From Channallabes apus (taxonomy: Eukaryota; Chordata; Actinopteri; Siluriformes; Clariidae): a stretch of DNA of 64,000 nucleotides. Numbering within the stretch: the first letter of the stretch is position 1; each line of letters opens with the position of its first letter. Position numbers and translations under genes: made by a program. The stretch is taken from NCBI GenBank assembly GCA_030522415.1, contig CM060126.1:5296645-5360644 (forward strand). Reading direction: 5' to 3'. Of this stretch, positions 24,380-37,000 are shown piece after piece. The notes beneath the pieces were generated by a model. That model worked only from the letters and a program-made list of their open reading frames with translations, did no database searches and was not told the origin of the DNA.

Positions 24380-24534
24380 TTTGTAGAGCGGTTTCCGCCG
24401 GTAGTGCGGAAGCGCAGTTGTTTGTGTTTGAGAGGCGTTTCACTCGGGGTTACTCTCTCTCTCGCGCGCTCTCTCTGTTATGGGGCTCGCCGTTTAAGCC
24501 TAAGGGTTTATTCTGTTTAATTCGACTTGAGAAG
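24380..24534 (+). promoter_or_regulatory. mff: mff promoter / 5' UTR region
   Basis: A CG-richer island after AT-rich flank. It holds TTTCCGCCGG and GCGGAAGCGCAG (24406-24417), resembling ETS/GABP-type sites, and a CT run. The transcription start is not determinable; placement rests on the following ATG and donor site. Confidence 0.5.
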
Positions 24535-24555
24535 ATGAACCCAGCTTTGGAGAAG
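24535..24555 (+). CDS. mff: mff putative first coding exon
   Basis: ATG at 24535 is followed by six codons (MNPALEK) and a good donor AAG|GTAATT. Joined to the exon at 27403, the frame is kept, giving a 7-residue N-terminal extension. If this exon is non-coding, translation starts at 27403 instead. Choice between them is open. Confidence 0.5.
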
Positions 24556-25462
24556 GTAATTCGATTCATGGATATTATTCTTGAGGGAAGGACATTAAAA
24601 AAAAAAAAATCAGTTTTAGTGTAGCGAACGCTGCGCGAGCGCGGTCACGCTTTCCTCCATTTTGTGTGAAATTGTTGTTATTTACAGTGTGTGTTTGTTT
24701 CTCTGCTCATTCTACAGATTAGCAGTGTGTGAGAAAACACTGAGGAGGAAAGCCATGTTATTTATTAGTCTTATTTTTCTTGTATGTTCTTAAAGGGAAC
24801 TGAGAGCTTACAGGTTTGTTTATTTATAAACAACAGTAGTTTCAGTTTCTCTTACACAGTTTATATATAAATAAATGTGTGTGTGTATACATAATCACAA
24901 GATAAAGCCTACAAGCTGGGTTAAATTGTAGAGCAGCGACAAGATTTATAGTTATAAGAGTCTAAAGAAATGGATTTTAATGCCTGGTGGGTGTGATTAG
25001 TGGAAAGGGTTAGTTCATACCAAATCAGGAATAAAAGTCATGTTTTATATTGTTTAAAAGCAACAGTATGTTTTCTCGTATGTCATAACATTGAGATGTC
25101 CAGTGTAGGAGTCGTGGAGACGATGTTGCGAATGCAGGACTCCAAAGATCAAGAAGATAGAGGAGACTTAGAACTAAAGGTCACGGAGTATCTCGCTCAT
25201 CGAGGGAACTCTTTTTAGGCAGGGAAAAGAAAGTATGTGCAAAATCCTGTTGCCGTGCGATCAGCTAGTTTTTTGTTTGATGTTCACTTCCGTGGACAAA
25301 CTTTAAATTTAAAAATAGGGACAGGAATCACTAGTCATCTGTCTATGATATTCTCACGATACCTTAGTGCCGATTCAAATGATATTGCGATTCAATGAAT
25401 ATCACGATTTTATAAATATCACAATTCGATAATATTAATAGTATAATAATACGATAATTCGT

Positions 25463-25671
25463 GTTCCGGACACGCCCCACCGGAAAGAGACCCCGGGGAA
25501 GACCCAGGACACGCTGGAGGAACTATGTCTCTCGGCTGGCCTGGGAACGCCTTGGGATCCCCCCGGAAGAGCTGGAAGAAGTGGCCAGGGAGAGGGAAGT
25601 CTGGGCATCCCTGCTGAAGCTGCTGCCCCCGCGACCCGACCACGGATAAGTGGAAGAAAATGGATGGATGG
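25463..25671 (+). mobile_element. RTE/Rex-type LINE 3' end, second copy
   Basis: Almost identical to 19370-19583, starting at GTTCCGGACACGCCCCACCG and ending in ATGGATGGATGG. Flanks ATAATTCG and ACAATTCG look like an imperfect target duplication. The high identity of the two truncated copies suggests recent activity of one source. Confidence 0.82.
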
Positions 25672-26142
25672 ACAATTCGATAAAAAATTTTCCCCCCAGA
25701 TTTTCTTAGAATTTTAAGACTTTAAACCTTTAAAGATTAACTCGAAAATTTTCTACCTTAGCTTTATTCACCAGTTTCACAATTGAATTAAGCATGATTA
25801 TTTAAATGTAGCTTGTTCCTTATAGCATCAGTTTTCTCACTCGAAACCCAAGGACGGCACAAACTAGCCTCAAATTCAAGAGTTTAACTTTGAACATAAA
25901 GCTAAAGTTTTTCCCGAGCAGTACGTATGTATCTCTGTTATCTCATTCGATATATAATTATCATTGAGGACACTGAGGAACATATCCTATGTTTCTTTTT
26001 ATTTTTTCTCTCTGAAACCTTTAACAAAAGAACCTAATTTTGTGAACGCTTCCACGCTGACGTGACGAGATGTGATGAGATAGATAATACTTATATATTT
26101 TTCTTTATTTATTTTGCATGAGAACAGGTTTAAGTACATATT

Positions 26143-26486
26143 CATTCATCTTCTATACCGCTTTATCCTTCTATTCAGGGTCGCGGGGGGCCTGGAGCCT
26201 ATCCCAGGAGGCTTAGGGCACAAGGCAGGGTACACCCTGGACAGGGTGCCAATCCATCGCAGGGCACACACTCATACGCACATTCACACACACACTACGG
26301 TCAATTTGGGAGCGCCAATTAGCCTAACCTGCATGTCTCTGGACTGTGGGAGGAAACCGGAGTACCCGGAGGAAACCCACCAAGCACGGGGAGAACATGC
26401 AAACTCCATGCACACAGAGACGGGAATCGAGCCCAGACCCTGGAGGTGCAAGGCGACAGTGCTAACCACTACACCACCGCGCCGCC
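26143..26486 (-). mobile_element. DANA/Mermaid-like SINE, 12-bp target duplication
   Basis: Flanked by TAAGTACATATT at 26131-26142 and 26487-26498. The tRNA-like head is at the right (minus orientation) and a TTCATTCATC tail at the left. It lies in mff intron 1. Confidence 0.9.
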
Positions 26487-27402
26487 TAAGTACATATTTG
26501 TTAACAGAAACAAAACAAGCAGTCTTCTCCATTTTCATCTCTGGATCTTTTTTAAATCTGTGCTGCTTTTCTGTTGCGCATGTTAGTGTAGTTGTAATAC
26601 AACCACAGGGAAACACAATTCGGCATGTCGTCGAGAATAAAAATCCGATATACTCTGAAGGATGTAAGCGTTCCTGTTTCAGCGTACAATCCTGTAAGAA
26701 AGCGTGACTCACGTTACACTGTTCACGTTTTTTTTTAGGACGCTTAGGAAGGGTTGGATGTGAAACAGACACTATTCTGTGGAAAAGGGGTTTCTGTTAC
26801 ACAATTCAGAAGCTTGTGCGCAGACTCGGTTAAGTCCTATGTGATGGTTCATGACAGTCAGTTCTGGTCACTGGTTGATTGACCAGTACATCTTTATTGT
26901 AAGTTTTATAAATAATAGAAAAATCGGTTCAGATTTCAAATCAAATTTAAATTTTACGTTACATACACAGTATAATATAAAGTGAAACGCTATATCGCTA
27001 TACAAGCGCTGATGACCTAAAATGTTAGAGTTTTCAATAAGAATATAAAGTATGAAATAAGAGATTTTTTACAATTAGAATATAAACAAATATAGTAAAA
27101 CTTCGCTGTAATTTAAAAAAAATTTATATTATGTACAAATAATAAAATAGAATTGAAGTGGAATATAGAAACCATGTCCAGTCACGAACAAGACAATGTG
27201 CAGAATGTGATACATGAATTGAGATACATAAGTCTGAATAGATTTATTATTTTTTCTCCATCTTTAATGAAAACTCATCGAGGGTGATGTTCAGGTCTAA
27301 AGAATATTTTCGGCAAGCTCTCTGTGTTAGAAAATAATTTCCAGGATGAGTCGCAAAGCCTAATGCGATCGTTGTGAATGAAATCTCCTCCCACCCCTGC
27401 AG

Positions 27403-27610
27403 ATGAACGGCGCGGCGTTCCCGTCTCCCACAGCCGAAATGGCCGAGATGAACCGCATCCACTACGAGCTCCAGTACACCGAGGGCATCAGCCAGCGCAT
27501 GCGTGTGCCCGAGATGCTGAAGGTCGCCCCGTACACCGGCGAGGATAAAGACGGTCATGAGGGGCTCCAAACGGCCATGATGCATGTCCCTGACAGGATC
27601 ATCGTAGCAG
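27403..27610 (+). CDS. mff: mff exon 2 (DRP1-recruiting region)
   Basis: Begins with ATG directly after CACCCCTGCAG and ends before GTTAGAG in phase 1. Encodes AAFPSPTAEMAEMNR and YTEGISQRMRVPE, the most conserved N-terminal block of MFF. Confidence 0.92.
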
Positions 27611-30600
27611 GTTAGAGATTCAGTCTAAATAAATGAGAGAACTTTTAATTCAATTCAGTTTTATTTGTATAGCGCTTTTAACAATTGACATTGTCAGCTT
27701 TACACAATCAAAAGAATTATTTAAGTTTGTATGGAATGTGAATGTGTATGAATCAAAAATGGTCAGATAGTCCCTGGTGAGCAAGCCGAGGGCGACAGTG
27801 GCAAGGAAAAACTCCCTGAGATGGTAATAGGAAGAAACCTTGAGAGGAACCAGACTCAACAGGGAACCCATCCTCATCTGGGTGAAACAGATAGCAGGAA
27901 ATTATCTGCTTTTATACAGTGTTAAGTGTTAGGTTCAGCTATAATGGTTGATGTTAATTGATGTTAAAATGGGGTCCAGTAGTTATTGGAGACTCAGGTA
28001 GACTTGTAGAAAGTTCCAGTTCTGAACTATCGAATTGTCAAGTCCTCAGAGAAACAGCTGCTAACACCAGTCGAGTCCAGAACCATCTTCTAAGTAGCGA
28101 GAATCATCACCAGACACCAGACGCATCCCAAAGAGACACACGGGGCATCCATGCGACGAGACCTCCAACCAGAAACGGGGCACCAGGATGGATCAGACAG
28201 GTCCGGAGGGCAGAGGGAGTCTGGATCACTGGCAGCTCAGGGATGATATGTGTAGCTCGACAGAGAGAGAGAGAGAAAGAGTGAAAGGGGGAGACAGGGG
28301 GAGAGAGGAAAGAGAAAGAGAAGAAGAGGAGAGATGGCAGTTAGGTCACAGTCACAATGTATAATGTGAATGTATATTTAGTGTAGAGTGCAAGCAGGGA
28401 CTCCGGCAGGACTAACTATGACAGCACAACTAAAAGGGAGAGCCAGAAGGAAACACAAACATGAGGGGGAACTGAGATGTAAAGCAAACAATCACCTCAC
28501 CGTCAACAAACCTGAGTGATCAAATGAGAGTGAGGAAGACAGCATCTAAACATACCAGTTCACCATAATACTCTACGTCCATGAGTCCCCCAGATCTGCT
28601 CCTTTACCTTATGGCTAATCTATTTATAAAAATGCTTGGCTAAATAAATAGGTTTTTAGCCTAGACTTAAACACTGAGACTGTGTCTGAGTCCCGAACAC
28701 TATTTGGAAGACTATTCCATAATTTTGGGGCTTTGTGAGAAAAAGCTCCGCCCCCAGAACACTAGCAGTTCGCTCAGATACTGCGGCGCGAGACCATTTA
28801 ATGTTTTATATGTCAAGAGTAGTATTTTTAAATCAATGCGAAATTTCACAGGGAGCCAATGCAGTGAAGATAGGATAGGGGTGATGTGCTCATATCTTCT
28901 GGTTCTAGTGAGGACCCTCGCTGCTGCATTCTGGACTAGCTGAAGCTTGTTTAAGAATTTAAGAATTTCTGTTTATTCTGGAGGGAAAAAAATCAGTTAT
29001 ACGAATGTGCTATCCGCCCTCTTCCACATACACTGTTATATTACGAGTGTAATGCAGTTCGGTTGAGGTTTTATACATGTTTACAGGAAATCGGGCTAGA
29101 GAAGAAAAAAAAAATCAGTACATTGCAAATGAGAATAAAGAGACCGCTTGAGGAAAGATCTCTCATCTTCTTCTTTTATAGGAGACCACGAAGACACGCA
29201 GTTCTCCAGGCCCAGAGATCTGGATCTGATCCAATCCACGCCACTTGAGGCTCTGTCCCTGAAGACTCCTCCTCGGGTTCTGACCCTGAATGAACGGCCC
29301 CTCGACTTTCTGGAGATGGAGCAGCCCGGTGAAGAGGTAATGAGGAGGACGGACTGACTGACGGGTGGGGGGAAAAGTGGTGTGTTTGGGTTAGAGGTAG
29401 AAAAAGTAATGAAGTGTTTAAATGCAACAATATCTTACATCTCCTTTGTTTTACTTACTTGCTTTCTGTTGCTCTCACACACACACACACCCCCACACAC
29501 AGGTACGCTCTCAGGGCAGGGCACGCAGAGAGCGCTCAGTCAGTGAAAACACAGGCGTGCGTCACAACGGCCAGGTGCCAAGAAACGACTCCTCGTGAGT
29601 ATTATACACACACACACACGTTTGTCTCCCTATCCGTGTGAGGAACCTTCATTGAGTTAATGTAATGTTATTGTAGCTATTAAACGTATTCACTCATCTG
29701 CCTTCACATGCATATTAAGTTAAGTAACATCCAGTTCCTCCATATCTTTATGGACCTCGCTTTGTGCACTGGTGGAACTGGTGTGAGGATGTTTTCCAGT
29801 CATTGGTCTCAGCCCATTAGTTCCAGCCTCAGCATACAAAGACATTTTGGAAAATATCTTGCTCCCAACTTTGTGGGAACGGTTTTGGTCATTTTTTTCC
29901 TGTTCCAACACGACTGCGCACCCGTGCACACAGCAACGTCCATAAATACATGGATTAACGAGGTTGGTGTGGAGGAATTGAACTGGTCCTGACCTCAACC
30001 TGATCAGAGAGCAGAGACTGCGAGCCATCTGTGTCTGACCTCACACATGCGCTTGTGGAAGAATGCTCATAAATTCCCCTAAACACACTTCTAAAGCCTT
30101 CCCAGACGAGTGGAACCTGTTGTTATAGCTGCAAAGGGGGCGGGGCCAACATCATATTAAACCCTATGGATTAAGACTCGGATGTTTCTCAAGTTCATAT
30201 GCAGACGAGCGAATATTTGTGGCTCTAACCAAAAGAGAAGCCTCTTTATGGGGACCAGCCAATTGTGTCTCTACAAGGTCGGATGTTCTTCTCTTTTTCG
30301 GGACATACGCCGATCAGCCGTGACGTTAACACATTACCACTGAATATCAATTATATATCAGTAAAATGCTGACCGGACCGTGAGTCCACTCAAGGCTCAG
30401 CCACGCCCTGAGGGACCAAAGACCAGCCTGTCTGGTTCAATCCAACAGAAAAACCAATGAATGCTTAACCTCGGATTACGAGCATAATTTCAAAGCAATT
30501 ACCGTAAATCTAATGAGCATAGATCAAAGCTAATTTTCCCATAAGAAATAATGGAAACTCAAATTATTCGTTTTGCTAGCCCCCCAAAAAATACATAAAA

Positions 30601-30992
30601 ATAATTAACACAAAATATAAAGTAAAAATAAAACAAATTAACCTGCACTTTACCTTAAAAAAAAAAGTAAAAATAAATCCAAACAGATAAGTGTTTCCAT
30701 TTATGCACACAGGCGCTGTGTATGTGTTTTTTTTTTTTTTTTTCCTCCCCCCTCTCTCTCTCGCACTGTGGAGTGTGTGTTATGTGTTGACACCGTGCCG
30801 GTTGTGTGTGAGTGGAGCACCCCCTCTGCTACACACACACACATTAAAGGTGAGAGAGAGAGTGAACCAGTACGGTGTCAAATTACGCATGCGCACACAA
30901 CACACACACTCTGCAGCGCAAGAGAAATAAAAACATGCGCACACACACACAACGCACACACACAAAGACCGACACACAGTAAAGGCGAGAAG

Positions 30993-31046
<54 letters not shown>

Positions 31047-34000
31047 ACTGGCGCGGTGTCAAATTACACGCGTGCATGGACACATAACATGCACACTCTG
31101 CAGCGCAAGAGAAAGAAAAACACTCACCCACACGGATGTTGATTATACCAGTAAGAGACCCAGCAGGGAATTTGATTACCTGCAGTGTAAGAAAGAGAGA
31201 AACCGTTAGCTCAGTTGTGATCAAGAATCAAGGAGCACATGCGTGATACATGATACTTGGTGCTCGTAAACCAAGACAATGCTCGTTTCCAAGTAAAAAT
31301 GTTTTAAAAATCTCTGCTCGTTTTTGCTGAACACTCGCAAACCGCGTTACTCGTAATCCGAAGTTTTACTCTGGGTTTAGACACGGGGTTTTAGACTTGA
31401 CGACCCGGCCTCCAAACTCCCATTGGATGTGCCGGTCAAACAAACGCCTCCACCATGCGACCCATAGCGCCCAGAAGGCCTTGCAGGGCCAGAGCTGCCC
31501 CGGTGGCACAAGGGGGAACCTAAACAACAATGGGTGTAATGTTGTGACCTATTCGGCATGTCGTCGAGAATAAACATCCGATATACTCTGAGGGAAGTAA
31601 GCGTTCCTGTTTCAGCGTACAATCCTGTAAGAAAGCATGACTCACATTACACAGTTCAGTCTTTTTTAGAACGCTTAGGAAGGGTTGGATGTGAAACAGA
31701 CGTCATGTACTATCCTTTATCCTCCTGTCTATTCAGTAACGACGTCTGGAATGAAAGTGGAAAGGAATTTCAAATCCCTTAATTACACAAGCATTGTCAA
31801 GTGTACGCACCATGAATCAGGTCACACGAGAGATGTAGATGAAAGAAAAAAGAAACCTGTGTGTACAGGCAGATACGAAGGAACGCGTCGATTGAGAATC
31901 TCCGGTAGGGTTTGCACGCACGGCGTTAGAGATGTTAACGAGCAATTGTTAATCCACAGTTAATTGCCGTCTAGAATTTAACCGATTTTTAAAAAATGAG
32001 CAGCGGATTGAGTCAGTCTGTTTACAATCCACTTCCTCATCCGTTATCTTTATATATATTTTCACAGCGAACCTTGTTACTGTCACAAAACCCTTCGCTG
32101 CTGCTCCGTTACACGAATGTTCAACAGAATGAACCGTCAGATCCTGTCAGCTGTGTGACCAGAGCAGCTCTAAATAAACACAATCATTAGTTAGTAAAGT
32201 GGATTACACTCCATCTTGCAGTTTTCTCTCGCCTGCATTCGCTACTGATGAGAAAGAAAGAAAAATAACGGCTCAGGTTTTGTTTTATACTTTAAGATTC
32301 TTCCCAATGAACATCAAGCGCGTTTTTGGCTTATTAGTATTATTCTCAGGTTTATATCACTTTCTTGACTTGACCTGAATTGCTTTTTTTTTATTTTTTA
32401 TTACTACTTAATCCTGTTCTTCTTATTATTTGCCTGATTCATAAAAAACAAAGAAATATTTTGTTTTGTTTTTGTGTGTGTGAGAGATCATGCTTTAGTG
32501 TCGTGTTTTTTCCTGAGCAGACAGATGTGCGGATGTTCTGTGGTTGAGCTGTGGTCTGCCTTTCTCTCTCTCTCTCTCTCTCTCTCTTTCATGTCTCACT
32601 TTTCTTTCTTTTAAGTCCATAATTAGTCTGCTGTTTAGTATTGTATATAAGGAATAAAACCCTGAAGCAGAGTTACAGTATAGTCAACACCTCCAAAGTA
32701 GATAATTTTTCTTATGACCGAAGGATCCAAAATGATTTTTTTTCTTCATCTTAAGAAAAAACACTTTGTGGATCCTTCAGTAAATTTTAATCACACTCAT
32801 TTATTTTCTGTTTTGTTAAACACTTTCTTTCCTAGACTTTTTATATCTGTCTAGGACAGGTCAGGGGTCGGCAACCTTAAGCACTCAAAGAGCCATTCTG
32901 AGCCGTTTCCCACAGAAACCACCGGGAGCCAGAAAAACCTCCTTCCTCCAATCCAGCACATATCGTTTTTAACCTTCATGCTATGTGTGTGTATATATAA
33001 AATAACTCGGCTGGGAGTTATTGCCACATCCCACTTACAGTCCTGACCTCCCTCCAAACCATTTCCACATGTTTGAAGCATTAAAGGAGTTCCTGGGAGG
33101 CCATCACGATCGTGGCTCCGGCATACTGGGAGAACTTTCTACCTTGATAGTATCCGAGCACTAGTGGAACACTGGAATAACTGCTTTAGAGAGAAATGTA
33201 GAGAAAGCACCGAGTGTAAGCTCGGCCGTGATCACGTGACAATGTTAAAGTAGCATTCTTCTCTGCCAAACTTTAAGGGGGCGGCGCTCCTGCGCCCCTT
33301 CTTGGCCGGCCGCCACTGTCGTGCTCATTGTTCTGATGGAATATAAATTTTCTCACCCAGACATTTTTCAGAAATGATCAGGTTCTTCTCCAGAATACTT
33401 GTAAATACATGTAAGTATTTAAATACCTATAAATCTTGGCTCCGACGGTCCTCTTCTTAATTTCCCCAGTCCCTGCAGATGAGCAACACCTTCACAACCC
33501 CATCCACAACATCTCTAGCTCCACATTCGGGATGGGGTCGCTTTTGGTGCCAGCGGACCTTAAAACCTTGTTCCAGACATCTTCAATCTTCAGTTTTTGT
33601 CCGGATGGACCTTCTCAAGAAATGTCTTTCTTTAACTTATTGGTATAACTAAACATTTGTGCCATTATTTGCTGTTAGTCTTAGCGATATTAAAGACTGA
33701 GTGCTGTTGTTCTGAATATCAGCATGGCTGCCATGCGGTCGTAGACACGACGTCACAGCCCTAAATGGGACTATGTAACCAAAAGGTGAAGAGAATAAAC
33801 CATACAGGTGGTGGACAGTCCAAAGTTTCTCTCTCATGTTTCCACTGATTCGACTTTAGAACATCGGCTCCGCTAAATTCCGGGTTCTGAAGTTAAGTCC
33901 CAAATGGCGTTAAATGGAAAGTTTGTGCGCTATGCATCAAGTAGTGCGCTTTATTAGACTTAGCTTCCTTTAACTTATTGTTGTGTAAGTTTCCATCGGT

Positions 34001-37000
34001 TCCTGTCGTCCTTGTCTAGTTTTGATGGATGGTCTACTGTATATGTTGGTATCCTGTACTGTACCTTGTGCACTTAATGATGGATCGTTCCTTTGAAGCC
34101 TTGGAAATCTTTTTATATCCCTCACAACTTTTGTCATTTATTTTTGGAGGTCCCTTTTGACCCCATCTCATTGTCTCTGTATGGATCAGGACTAGAAAAG
34201 GTCGTAGTCGACAGCTGTGACTTAGATTAAAAAAAAAAAAAAAAATGTTTCTTTTATTTTTCCCTGAGGGTCCTGTTTCAGTTATGCTGTAGTAAAGCGG
34301 GTGTAGACTCACCAAACCGAGAGATCATATCTGTTTGTTTTTGAATAATGCTAAGAATGCTTTTCCACTGTGAAACTGCTGTTTATAGAAAATGGATCAA
34401 CATTTCTTTACACAGCACTGTGGTATGATTTTATATTATATGATCTATATTTCTATAAAAAAAATTTTATGGTCTTGTTATTATGAGACAAAAATCTTGA
34501 AACTCATTTTGTTTTGCTGAAATTTGTAACCGTAATTTAGTTACATTTTATTTCAATTTAAACAATTAAATTTTTTCCCCATGGACCAGTTTATAGCATG
34601 CAAAGTAGTAAATACCAAATAAATAGCATAAATAAAACTCTTGGAATGATGATAAATTGAGTTAGTCTGTTCATAAAAAAATCATAAAAATTTCTTTGAA
34701 TAAACATAAACTGGGGGGGGGGATTACTGCTTAATAGCCAAAACAGAGTAGAGGTAAAAGAGAAAAGTAGAATAAGGTGAAATAGATGGATTCATATATT
34801 AATAAATTAAACTTAAAAAATAACCATACGTGATGATAAGTATAGATTATAGATGATCATCAGTTGATTTCCTGTGCGATCGATTATGAAAAATGGCAGT
34901 TGATGACTATAATGCCGATAACTGCAGATGCGCACAACTTTTTTTGTGCGTGTGTCCGTGTGTCCAACCTAAACTGGCTGTAAGAGCTAGTTGTATAGCT
35001 GTACAGGTTAACTGGGAAAGAAGAGAGAGAAATTTGTACTAAGTACACCTTAACGTTGAAAGATTCCGACTTGAATTAGCTCAGTAAAACTTGGTATGTA
35101 CTTTTGCCGGAAACAAAAGTTGTGTAATTTGGCTTCAATTAAATAATCAGTTTTATTTTTGTTCTTGTCAAATCGTGCAGCGCTAAGGGTTCAAGGGATC
35201 TTTTTTTTTTTTTTTTTTTTTGTAAGAACAAGATCGTATCCCACAATAACACCATTACTTAATCCTTCCCTCACATGGTGAGAAATATTAGAAATGCATG
35301 TGTTTCTTTTACATTTTTATATTAATTGCTAAAAAGCAGTAAGGCTTTAACTTTCATGGTTTTCTTTTTTCCTTCCTTTCTAAATATTTAATCCTGAAAC
35401 CTCCCACTTACCTCCCATACCCCGTTATCTCTCTTTCTCTCTCTCTCTCTCTGTCTCTGTGTGTGTGTGTGTGTGGTTAGTGTTTCTCCTCCTTCCCCCT
35501 CCGCTCTGCGCACTCTGTCGCTCCGTCGTCCCCCTGACGAGGTCCAGGGTGTTTCCGGTGCACGCGGCGTTCTCTCCTTCCTCCAGTCCAGCACACGCCG
35601 GGCCTACCAGCAGCTCCTGGAGGTCCTGGACGAGAACCAGCGCAGGTGACCCGTCTCTGCCTGTGGTGTTTGACCTTTGACCTTTTTGGTTCCTGCCTGA
35701 TGTGAGACTGCATGTTTGTGTGAGACGGCTCGCCGATTAGCGTTGATGTGGAGTAGCCGCTCAGCTGGAGTTGGATTTGCTTTTGCTTTTGTTTTTTGCT
35801 TTGTGAGCGAGAGAGAGAATCACCTCATAAACAGGTGGTTTAAAAAAAAAAAAGGTTTCCATTACATCAAACGACATCAAACTTGGTTATTTTATGAATC
35901 AACATCTAAACTCCTCTTGATTGTTTTTTTTTTCCCAAAGTTTTTATTTTTATATATTTTTTATATATTTTTTATATATACGTTTTTTTATACGTTCCTC
36001 CCAGCCTCTTCAGTCACATTCCATCCCATTTGCTTCAGTGCTATAATGTATTTATTTTTATTATTATTTTTCCCAAGATTCAACAGCCTCATCGATATCT
36101 CATCCCATTTAAGTCACTTTATAAACCATGTTTTCTTCTCAGCATGGTCCATCAGAGCTTGTACTCGGAGGAACCACAGCTTTGTGTTAAGAGTTTTAAT
36201 ACTGAGTTACTGGAAGCATCAGGGTCGACTCTTACAGGATTATCTCAGTGGCGTAGTGGTGAAGTGCGAGTTCATAAAAAACGAGTTTGTGGTGGCGTAG
36301 CCTCCAGCAAACGTTGGATACGACTACATTAGTTCCTGATGAAAATCAGGGAATCAGAAAAGAAAGATGTATAACAGATTTGGAGTTTGTGTCATGAACA
36401 ATAAGAAACCGGGTCAAACACAAACATACACTTGGCAGCTTTTCTGAAATAGTTTAAACCGACGGAGAGAACTTAAGCTGGATTTTTATTATTTTTTTTA
36501 TCATGTGTGCGATTTGTAGCATGTGTAGCTACTTCTGTGTTTTCTGTCTGCCCGTGTATGTCCTCCTTTATCTGTTCTTTTTCTCCTTTCTCCTCTTCCC
36601 CTTTTCTCCTCAGTAAGCCTTCTCTGAGAGGAGGGTCCACCTCCTCTAACCTCCAACATGACACCAGGTAACTCCTTTCACCTCGTCCACAGCACTTTCC
36701 TTTCCTGTGTCTGAGTGTTCATTTGGCCTCATTTTAACCCACTCTGACTGAGAAGAGCTGCAAGGACTTTTTGTTTTAGGACGTTTATTAGTGAGATCTG
36801 ATGCTCATTTGAGCGCATGATAAATGTTTAGATCGTTCAAAAAACAACTTCAACAGTGTGGAAAGACAATAAAGGACAAGGAGCTAGACGGATTTAATAC
36901 ACGATAAATGAAAGACTGCAAATACATATACTCGTCTTTGCACATCTGGATCCTACTTTCTTTCTTTTTTTTTTTTTTTTTCTCCTCTTTTCACCACTTG

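Larger units (their letters stand above)
24556..27402. other. mff intron 1
   Basis: AT-rich intron with an RTE/Rex LINE piece (25463-25671), a SINE (26143-26486) and a 153-bp segment (26618-26770) copied at 31551-31701. No further exon is recognised; the frame at 25000-25218 has no supporting splice signals or homology. Confidence 0.6.

Noticed and set aside
33436..33648. Possible extra mff exon in intron 4
   Set aside because: The translated sequence does not resemble any MFF isoform and no matching splice phases were found.
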